Source: Myxococcales bacterium
GTDB taxonomy: Bacteria; Myxococcota; Polyangia; HGW-17; SLPX01
Direction of reading: 5' to 3'
DNA: 23,072 nt
Assembly (NCBI GenBank): GCA_007131745.1
Contig: SLPX01000030.1
Span: 1 to 23,072 of the forward strand
The position numbers were made by a program, and so were the translations under genes. The notes under the pieces were generated by a model. It was not told the origin of the DNA. It ran no database searches and saw nothing but the letters and a program-made list of their open reading frames with translations. The stretch's first letter is position 1; every line of letters begins with the position of its first letter. This document shows positions 15,894 through 21,845 of the stretch, piece by piece.

Positions 15894-15922
15894 AATGTTT
15901 TCCCGGTGTTTTGCGCGGGTGT

Positions 15923-15937
15923 GCATTTACAAAATGC
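15923..15937. terminator. Small perfect hairpin between convergent genes
   Basis: GCATTT (15923-15928) pairs with AAATGC (15932-15937) around a 3-nt loop, followed on the plus strand by a pyrimidine-rich stretch. It lies between the convergent HEAT-like and zinc-finger-like genes and might act in both directions. The stem is weak in GC. Confidence 0.3.
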
Positions 15938-15963
15938 CTTTCTATTAATCCCGCCGGAATAGG

Positions 15964-16173
15964 TTATTCGGATTTTTTTGGAGCTGATTCCGTCACGTAA
16001 TCAGCACTCTTGTGCCGTGCCGTGGGCAGATGATCCTCCCAGCACTTTATGCTGCAAAACAAAAGCTTGATCCGTCCCAGGTTGCACGTCCCCACCGAAC
16101 AACGATAATATTGCGCTTCATACGGAATTTCTTTTCTGCACATGCAGCAACGACCAAAAGTATTTTTTGTCAT
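15964..16173 (-). CDS. Small multi-Cys zinc-finger-like protein
   Basis: The 69-aa protein has a dense metal-binding pattern: Cys9, Cys10, Cys12, Cys25, Cys30, Cys40, Cys44, His48 and His54. The order CxxC, CxxxxC, CxxxC then His is reminiscent of HIT/MYND-type cross-brace zinc fingers (FCSIKCWEDH), though this assignment is tentative. I recall similar short proteins in Myxococcota (MCRKEIP...YYxCSVxTC), without known function. The frame can start at GTG 16215 (83 aa). The ATG at 16173 is preferred because the extra residues look unstructured and include a stray Cys; the SD evidence for either is modest (GAGG or GGGGAAG about 10 nt upstream). It lies downstream of a lipoprotein gene on the same strand. 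Confidence 0.7.
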   Translation of the reverse strand: MTKNTFGRCCMCRKEIPYEAQYYRCSVGTCNLGRIKLLFCSIKCWEDHLPTARHKSADYVTESAPKKSE

Positions 16174-16264
16174 TTCCGAACCATCTTCCCCGTATAAGCC
16201 GCACTCATGCCGCACCCGGGCCGCACCTCACAAACTACCCCTCCTGGAAACAGAAATCAACGAC

Positions 16265-16969
16265 TCAAAAAGCTGTCGCGGAATAATCTTCGGAAAGATT
16301 GCGGGGATCAAAGCAAAATTTTACGCCCTCTTTATCAATACACTCATACTGGGTCGGCTGGTTATCCAGTACGGGATCTGTTTCTCCAACACGGCAGTCG
16401 TCATTGCTCTCGCACGAGGCTACGCAATTCTTGTTGTCAATCGTGGCGGTTTGACTCATCACCTCAACAATCAATGTGTCCATTAGCATTACAGTGCCCG
16501 GGGGACATTCGGTCATGGCATCGTAATCCCCCATGACAGCGTTATCACATATAAATTCGTGCCCATCACAGGCTACGGCCATGAGAGAACAGTAGCCGTT
16601 TGCAAAATACGTATTGTTCGCCACCTGCCCTTCATAAGTTCTAAGGCACGCCTTGTCTCCACCGGTCCAATCCGAAGGAACTTCTTCACAACCGTGAATC
16701 TCCCCGCCGTTCGGCACAGGAACGCCCATCTGCTCACACCCATCGCCGCTACATGAACAGGAAGACCCTATCCATAGATCATCATCCGGTTCCCCGGCAT
16801 CCGGATCTTCCCCCGCGTCATGCTCTTGCCCTGCATCTACAACCACATCCCCGTCGACCTCCACTGCCCCATCGAGTTCCTCGCCGTTCTTATCGTCGTC
16901 GCCCCCACATGCAACCGGACCGCACAAAACAAAGAATGAAAAACAACAAATAATTACCTTATTTAGCAT
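16265..16969 (-). CDS. Cys-rich lipoprotein with acidic linker
   Basis: The 234-aa protein has a lipoprotein signal peptide ending GPVAC, so Cys21 is lipidated. An Asp/Glu/Gly/Ala-rich linker (about 24-63) with loosely repeated VDGD, DAGE and DAGEP units follows. The mature domain (about 65-234) has at least 14 Cys, including CSCSGDGCEQ and CVASCESNDDCRVGE; it probably folds by disulfides outside the cytoplasm. No known family is recognised. The longest frame begins at a TTG (17008), but AGGAG is 7 nt before the ATG at 16969 and the signal peptide is cleaner from there. It shares the lipobox, acidic linker and Cys-domain design of the lipoproteins at 136-1905 and 18632-19984, but its Cys modules are different. 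Confidence 0.85.
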   Translation of the reverse strand: MLNKVIICCFSFFVLCGPVACGGDDDKNGEELDGAVEVDGDVVVDAGQEHDAGEDPDAGEPDDDLWIGSSCSCSGDGCEQMGVPVPNGGEIHGCEEVPSDWTGGDKACLRTYEGQVANNTYFANGYCSLMAVACDGHEFICDNAVMGDYDAMTECPPGTVMLMDTLIVEVMSQTATIDNKNCVASCESNDDCRVGETDPVLDNQPTQYECIDKEGVKFCFDPRNLSEDYSATAF

Positions 16970-17187
16970 GCAAATCTCCTGTTTCTTTGGTGTCATTGCG
17001 AAAAGCAATAACTCCTTACGTTTTTGAGAACGCCATTTAATATATCAAAAGCGCCCCGGAACCAAATAAAAACTTTTCGCCCGTTTTCACATCAAAAACA
17101 TTCTGCAACCTTTAAGCTCTTTTTTGTGGAAGAAATTCTCGAACTGTCGGAATATCCGGAAAAAAGAACTTTCTGCGTTTAAACACG
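16970..17187. other. AT-rich gap between the divergent lipoprotein and deiminase genes
   Basis: No gene is seen. On the minus strand a TATATT (near 17041-17046) could be a -10 box, but no good -35 was found. A GGAAC at 17060-17064 lacks a GTC at the 18-nt spacing seen at the ECF sites. AAGGAG occurs near 17011, before the alternative TTG of the lipoprotein frame. Confidence 0.4.
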
Positions 17188-18588
17188 ATGTACAGATCAT
17201 TTTTTCTCCTTTTTTTGTTTTTTGTTTTCATTCCGCAATTTGCCGAAGCAAATACATCGGACACACACGATACGAACAAACGTTCTTACATTGTAAATGA
17301 ATACCGTCTTAATGAATCCATCCCCATGGAACTGGATCTTTTGCGCTTCCGCCAAGCTTATTCAGAGTTTTACGAGACCACAGGTTCTCCAGGTTTTCCA
17401 GTCCGGCTGCCTGCAGAATTTGAACCGGTCGAAGGCGTGTTTTTCGCATGGGAGATCACGGAACCTCTCTTCTATTGCGATCTTGCCCGTAGAACCATCA
17501 GCGAAACAAACATTTACACGGTGATATTCCACCACGGAGAGGAAGAAAAAAGGGACATTTGCGAATGTTTGTCACGAATCAACTACGCGCCGCTTGACGC
17601 CGTTTTCATGATAGATCTTTCCAAGATCGAACCGTATTTTCTATACGATGAGGATCCGCTGCATGAGGAAATGTTTTTTCAAACCCAAAACCCTCGTTTT
17701 CTCGAGGGCAGGCCGACGGGATATGATTCTTTTCATTCCACGAATCTGTACAATCTCATTCCATTGGATCGCTCTCTCGACAGCGACTGGATAAGAGATT
17801 GGGGACCGTTTTTCGTCGAAAAGCACAAGGATGAAGATGTGTTTCAGGCCATTGTGGGGTTTCGTTATGACATTTTCAGGGTCAACGATGACGCCATGCC
17901 TTCCAAAATGGCCAATCTCCTCAATCTGCCGGCATACGTGTCATCGCTGGAAATGGACGGCGGCAGTCTTGTCACAGACGGTCTAGGCACTTGTTTTTTG
18001 TCCTGGCCGGCGGAGGAACTCAATGACTTGCATTCAATAGAAAGCATTGAACAGGAACTCGGCGCGTACCTGGGTTGCAGAAACACGATCTGGCTTCATC
18101 CTTTGGATAGAGAACCCACGGGTCATGTCGATGTTTTCCTCATGGTTGCGGATCAGAATCTTGTACTGGTTGGATATTACGCATATGAAGATGACCCGAA
18201 AAACAGCCTGCTCCTTGATTACAACGCTTCGGTGATCGCCGCTGAATTCAACAGCGAAAACGAGCCGTTCGAGGTCATCCGAGTTCCCATGCCCGGAAAC
18301 AGCGATGGAGTGTTTCGCACTTATCTGAACAGCCTAGTGTTAAACGAACAAGTTATCGTGCCTGTTTTTTCTGACGACCGGGATCATGAGGAATCAGCCC
18401 TCGCTCTATTTGCAGGGGCTTTTCCTGAGAAGGCCGTTGTAACCATAGATGCAGAATCGATGATTTCAAGAGGCGGCGCCGTGCGGTGCGCCACTACTAC
18501 CCGCCCGGCACAGCAAGACAACGAAAACCCGGGATGGAGCATGTTCGATCAGATTGCAGCAATATCCTCCCGTGAATGCGGGGATTGA
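17188..18588 (+). CDS. Secreted agmatine deiminase/peptidylarginine deiminase-family enzyme
   Basis: The 466-aa protein has a clear signal peptide (hydrophobic 4-18, likely cleavage after AEA at 21). The guanidine-modifying PAD_porph-type domain covers about 70-460. Catalytic positions can be aligned by motif: RDWGPFF with Asp204, LEMDGGS (254-260), GHVD with His313 and Asp315, and GGAVRC with the nucleophile Cys434. Relatives hydrolyse a guanidino group to release ammonia: agmatine deiminase acts on free agmatine, PPAD-type enzymes on C-terminal arginines. An export signal is unusual for agmatine deiminase and favours an extracytoplasmic substrate such as peptide arginine; the substrate is an inference. 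The usual Gly-His-Cys near the nucleophile is Val-Arg-Cys here. The ATG lacks a good SD. The gene converges on the knottin-like lipoprotein gene with a 43-bp gap. Confidence 0.85.
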   Translation: MYRSFFLLFLFFVFIPQFAEANTSDTHDTNKRSYIVNEYRLNESIPMELDLLRFRQAYSEFYETTGSPGFPVRLPAEFEPVEGVFFAWEITEPLFYCDLARRTISETNIYTVIFHHGEEEKRDICECLSRINYAPLDAVFMIDLSKIEPYFLYDEDPLHEEMFFQTQNPRFLEGRPTGYDSFHSTNLYNLIPLDRSLDSDWIRDWGPFFVEKHKDEDVFQAIVGFRYDIFRVNDDAMPSKMANLLNLPAYVSSLEMDGGSLVTDGLGTCFLSWPAEELNDLHSIESIEQELGAYLGCRNTIWLHPLDREPTGHVDVFLMVADQNLVLVGYYAYEDDPKNSLLLDYNASVIAAEFNSENEPFEVIRVPMPGNSDGVFRTYLNSLVLNEQVIVPVFSDDRDHEESALALFAGAFPEKAVVTIDAESMISRGGAVRCATTTRPAQQDNENPGWSMFDQIAAISSRECGD

Positions 18589-18631
18589 AACAAGGATCCC
18601 TGTTCCTGAAACCGGCCGGAACCAAATCATA

Positions 18632-19984
18632 TCAGCCGTCCATCTCCATCTGACAAATACCGAGATCAGGATTGCAGAAATTGGAACAACAATCCTCGTC
18701 GTTTTGGCACGGATCCCCCAGCACAATGCAATCGGAGAAATGAGGTTCGCATATCCCGTTTATACAAATCAAGCCGTCGCAACAGTCCATGTCTGAGAGG
18801 CATTCTCCGTCAACAGGCACGCAATCACCGCCGCAAACAAGATCTCCTTCTTCATTGGGCAGACAGTAACCACTGCAACACTCGTCTGAAAAGGAACAAG
18901 GATCGCCGTCCGGGATGCACTCATCCGGAACCCCTTCTCCGAAGCATCGCCTGACTCCTATAGCGGTCATGAGGCATAATTCATACCCTCCACCCGGCCC
19001 AGACGGGCAGCAATTTCGCGCCATGCCTTCCCAGCAGAGTTCTCCGGTGGGCTGGCATCCGGGTTCAGTCTGTTTCTCACACCTGAAAACCCCTGTGTCA
19101 CCTTCCGGCGAGCACATGTCTGAACAACAATCAGAGTCTTTCAGGCAGACCTCCCGTCTCGGACGACAACCGGAAACAAACAGGCAGACCGGGACACCGG
19201 TTCCCGGGTCGGAACAAACGCCCGAACAGCATTCATGATAGCCCGTACAAGGCTCTCCCGCGGTCGCACATTCGCCCAAAGAGGGACAAAGACCGTCCTC
19301 TCCGCAAACACCCGTGCAACAATCCGCGCCGGTTGTGCATATTTCTCCCGAGGCCCGGCAATAATTCAGGTTAATGCATCTGTATTCACCCTCTATTTCA
19401 CGACAGGCTCCCGAACAACAACCCGAGTCTCCTCCGCAAAGTTCCCCGAGCGGTCTGCACGGAGAACCGGGATCTTCGCATCCGTCAATTCCGCAGATGC
19501 CGGAACAACAATCCTCGTCTTCCGAGCAATCACTCCCAATGACGCTGCACAAACCATCGTCCGAGCATAATCCGCCCGAACAGTTCATGGAGCAGCAATC
19601 CACAGCCGAAACACACGGATCTCCCAGAACTATGCATCCACCGCGAACACAGACTCTTCCCAAAGCAGTTTCTTCACATCGCCCCGAACAACAATCAGAC
19701 GAAGCCAAGCAATCTTCTCCGATTCCAAGACATGGGCCTTCGGGACCAATGCACACATTGTTCTGACATACCCCGGAACAACAATCGGAAGGATCTTCAC
19801 AACCCGCACCCGTGGGCAGACAATCGATATCAGCATCGCTGTCTATGAAACCATCTTCTTCTATAATACCCCCGTCGATATTATCGTTGATGTTTTCTCC
19901 CGACTCTGAAGAATCATCTCCGCACGCTCCAGCCGACGCCATAATCAACACTAATAATGGGACAAACAGCTTTTTGATATACAT
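18632..19984 (-). CDS. Lipoprotein of 12 tandem six-Cys knottin-like modules
   Basis: The 450-aa protein has a lipoprotein signal peptide ending SAGAC (lipidated Cys21) and an acidic linker (22-54). From 55 to 444 it is almost entirely a chain of 12 modules with the pattern C-x6-C-x5-C-C-x3-C-x4-10-C, often reading DCCSG.C. Module 9 is longer and module 8 has RPRREVC at its start. This Cys order is that of inhibitor-cystine-knot (knottin) peptides. The disulfide pairing is inferred, not shown. About 16% of residues are Cys, so folding needs periplasmic oxidation. The longest frame starts at 19999, but AAGGAGG lies 5 nt before the ATG at 19984. An ECF-type promoter element lies 46-73 bp upstream. 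Surface adhesion, protease inhibition or metal/thiol buffering are possible; none is shown. Confidence 0.9.
   Translation of the reverse strand: MYIKKLFVPLLVLIMASAGACGDDSSESGENINDNIDGGIIEEDGFIDSDADIDCLPTGAGCEDPSDCCSGVCQNNVCIGPEGPCLGIGEDCLASSDCCSGRCEETALGRVCVRGGCIVLGDPCVSAVDCCSMNCSGGLCSDDGLCSVIGSDCSEDEDCCSGICGIDGCEDPGSPCRPLGELCGGDSGCCSGACREIEGEYRCINLNYCRASGEICTTGADCCTGVCGEDGLCPSLGECATAGEPCTGYHECCSGVCSDPGTGVPVCLFVSGCRPRREVCLKDSDCCSDMCSPEGDTGVFRCEKQTEPGCQPTGELCWEGMARNCCPSGPGGGYELCLMTAIGVRRCFGEGVPDECIPDGDPCSFSDECCSGYCLPNEEGDLVCGGDCVPVDGECLSDMDCCDGLICINGICEPHFSDCIVLGDPCQNDEDCCSNFCNPDLGICQMEMDG
18653..19822 (-). repeat. Twelve CC-containing six-Cys modules
   Basis: Each unit is about 24-38 residues with the fixed core C-x6-C-x5-CC-x3-C and a variable last loop. 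Non-Cys positions vary widely, and only a preference for Gly before the second Cys, Asp or Glu before CC and Ser-Gly after it is conserved. This suggests old duplications with diversification of the exposed loops. Confidence 0.9.
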
Positions 19985-20029
19985 GAATACCTCCTTCATT
20001 TTTCAACTGTTGTGCTACATTCCTGAGAG

Positions 20030-20057
20030 ATGACGAAAGATTATATGAATATGTTCC
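20030..20057 (-). promoter_or_regulatory. ECF-type promoter for the knottin-like lipoprotein gene
   Basis: Read on the minus strand, GGAAC (20057-20053), an 18-nt spacer and GTCAT (20034-20030) resemble an ECF sigma promoter (sigmaE-like GGAAC/GTC). Spacing and the preceding C of CGTC are the same as in the element before the sigma gene. A perfect TATAAT lies in the spacer but without a good -35. Confidence 0.55.
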
Positions 20058-20125
20058 CGAAAAAGTTATTATTAGACGTCGCGTTCAGGCTGATTACCCT
20101 TCCGAAACCCAATCGCGACAAAACG

Positions 20126-20153
20126 GGAACTTTTCACTCCGCAGGTGCGTCTT
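20126..20153 (+). promoter_or_regulatory. ECF-type autoregulatory promoter for the sigma gene
   Basis: GGAAC (20126-20130, continuing TT), an 18-nt spacer and GTCTT (20149-20153) fit the sigmaE-like GGAAC/GTC consensus. Transcription would start near 20160, about 55 nt before the chosen GTG of the ECF gene. This fits the usual autoregulation of ECF factors. Confidence 0.6.
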
Positions 20154-20214
20154 CCCTAGCAAAGGAGATTACGCCTACGGTGTGGAATGTTTGCCTCTCG
20201 AACAAGGATTTACC

Positions 20215-20850
20215 GTGAGCGATCTCCTGGAAAGTTATGATCTTTCGAACCGTCGAGATGAACGAAGGTGCGTCTCGGCCGCGCGAAATGGAGATCGAAA
20301 AGCATTTGAAATACTTGCGGCCAGGTATTTACGCAATGTTTACGGACTAGCCGTGGTGTTGACCGGAAATACGGAAGAGGCTTTCGATGTATCTCAGGAG
20401 GCGCTGACCAAAGCTTTCAAAAAAATCAGGACATACGATTTCAGGGCGCCTTTCGGAAGCTGGCTTTTGAGTATCACCCGGAACACCTTCAGAGACCGGG
20501 CCCGAAAGGAAAGCCGGTTGAAAAGAAAACATGAAGCCGCGGCTACTCATGCATCGATAACACAGGAAAACATAAATCCGGAAACCATGATGACCCTCAA
20601 GGAAAGAGCGTTGGTTGTACACGAAGCACTTACAAGAATCGCGGAACCTTTCCGCGAAGCGGTCCACTTGTACGACATACAAGGTCTTTCCTACAATGAA
20701 ATCTCTGAGGTTTGCGATGTAGCCGTTGGAACCGTCAAATCCCGCCTGCGAAGAGGAAGAGATGCGTTGAGAAGAGAACTGATAAGGCTGGGTCTTGTAG
20801 GAAGATCGGATGGAAAAGGAGAAAGCTTATCAAGGGGGGATCATGAGTAA
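20215..20850 (+). CDS. ECF-family RNA polymerase sigma factor
   Basis: The 211-aa protein has sigma region 2 (about 20-90: RNGDRKAFEILAARYLRNVYGLA, then DVSQEALTKAFKKIRTYDF, then FGSWLLSITRNTFRDRAR) and region 4 (about 130-185: LTRIAEPFREAVHLYDIQGLSYNEISEVCDVAVGTVKSRLRRGRDALRR), with no region 3; this is the ECF (group 4) layout. The frame is open from a GTG at 20182. The GTG at 20215 is preferred because AAGGA lies 6 nt before it, while AGGAG is 14 nt before 20182. The last 8 nt overlap the anti-sigma gene, so translation is probably coupled. Outward-facing GGAAC/GTC elements suggest that it drives its own operon and the divergent Cys-module lipoprotein. The ECF subgroup cannot be assigned by eye. 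Confidence 0.92.
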   Translation: MSDLLESYDLSNRRDERRCVSAARNGDRKAFEILAARYLRNVYGLAVVLTGNTEEAFDVSQEALTKAFKKIRTYDFRAPFGSWLLSITRNTFRDRARKESRLKRKHEAAATHASITQENINPETMMTLKERALVVHEALTRIAEPFREAVHLYDIQGLSYNEISEVCDVAVGTVKSRLRRGRDALRRELIRLGLVGRSDGKGESLSRGDHE

Positions 20851-21796
20851 CGACCTGCAAGCCGACTGCAAACTGTATTTTGAAAACATGGATGATTATC
20901 TGGACGAAATCATTTCACCAGGGTTTCGCACAGAAATGGAAAAACACATGGCAGAATGCGAATCCTGCCGGATCCGGATGGAAACATACCAGGAAACCAT
21001 TGATTTGCTCGGCTCGGCCATAATGCCCGAACCGCCGGACGCTTTACTCACCTCTCTCAAGAAGGCACTGAGCGCAACTAGAGTAGATTTCGACCTTGAC
21101 AGCGAAACAATGGATCCGGCTTCACCAAAGGAAGCCTTTGAGTTATTCGACGATCCTCCGAGTTCTGCATCCGGACATTTGCGAAAACAATCTTTCCTTA
21201 GCTGGAAAAATGTCGCTGTATCAGTTTTGCTCATCGTCTTTGGAGCGGCCATTGCGCTTGCCGCAACCTGGACAGCGGGGTATCTGAAGTTTGATCGCGA
21301 CGATTCACTTAAAGAACGCCGGCCCCTGCAGAAAACAGAATCAATCCAAGATGATGAATCAGCCTCTCCGGACGAAACCCATTTTCAAAAAAAAGAATCT
21401 CCTGAGAAAGAATCCGACGATGTTGAAGACCCTGATACAAACCAAAAAGAAAAGCTTCTAAAAGAACCCTCCGGGGACTACCATGGCCGGAGAAAAACGA
21501 GCGGCACAACCGAAATCCGCGCGCGTCCGGTCGATGAAAGTGAGGTCTCAACTTCATCCGATCCCGCGGCAAACATCGGGGTTAATGGAGATAAAACCCG
21601 ACCGGACAAAGAGGATGAGCAAGAGCTGATCAACCTTCTCAGACAAAAACGACTGAATAATCGTGTTCACCAGGACGAGAAACTGCAGAAACAACTGCGC
21701 AGCCGAGAGCAAACCCGCGAAAGAAACGGTCTCCGAGACATGCACGACGAAAGGGGCGGCAAAACAAGAATCAGAGGAGGAAGGCGCGGCCGCTAA
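20843..21796 (+). CDS. ZAS-type transmembrane anti-sigma factor
   Basis: The 317-aa product begins with a cytosolic zinc-binding anti-sigma motif, HMAECESC (His35, Cys39, Cys42; H-x3-C-x2-C), inside a helical domain of about 50 residues. This domain would hold the ECF factor inactive. An acidic linker follows, then one membrane helix (about 122-146) and a long, very charged, low-complexity outer part (150-317), rich in Lys/Glu/Asp and ending in Arg/Gly. The outer part is probably disordered and could be the sensor or the site of regulated proteolysis. In some ZAS proteins the Cys motif responds to disulfide stress; whether it does so here is unknown. The start at 20843 has AGGGGGG just upstream, and the gene overlaps the sigma gene. 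The longer frame from 20810 lacks such a site. Confidence 0.85.
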   Translation: MSNDLQADCKLYFENMDDYLDEIISPGFRTEMEKHMAECESCRIRMETYQETIDLLGSAIMPEPPDALLTSLKKALSATRVDFDLDSETMDPASPKEAFELFDDPPSSASGHLRKQSFLSWKNVAVSVLLIVFGAAIALAATWTAGYLKFDRDDSLKERRPLQKTESIQDDESASPDETHFQKKESPEKESDDVEDPDTNQKEKLLKEPSGDYHGRRKTSGTTEIRARPVDESEVSTSSDPAANIGVNGDKTRPDKEDEQELINLLRQKRLNNRVHQDEKLQKQLRSREQTRERNGLRDMHDERGGKTRIRGGRRGR

Positions 21797-21845
21797 ACCA
21801 TGTTTAGAGACCCTAGAGCGTCGACCATCGTTTTTTTCAACATTC

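Noticed and set aside
17060..17087. A further ECF-type promoter before the deiminase gene
   Set aside because: GGAAC is present but the downstream box is CGTT at 19 nt instead of CGTC at 17 nt, unlike the two matched elements at 20 kb.
18588..18625. Near-palindromes AACAAGGATCCCTGTT and CCGGCCGG between convergent genes as a terminator
   Set aside because: The stems are short or mismatched and no T-run follows on either strand.
20030..20218. A 62-aa plus-strand frame ending in a GTGA overlap with the ECF sigma start
   Set aside because: The overlap is suggestive of a coupled leader peptide, but the SD is poor, the composition is unremarkable, and the proposed sigma promoter (20126-20153) lies inside it, so most transcripts would not contain it.
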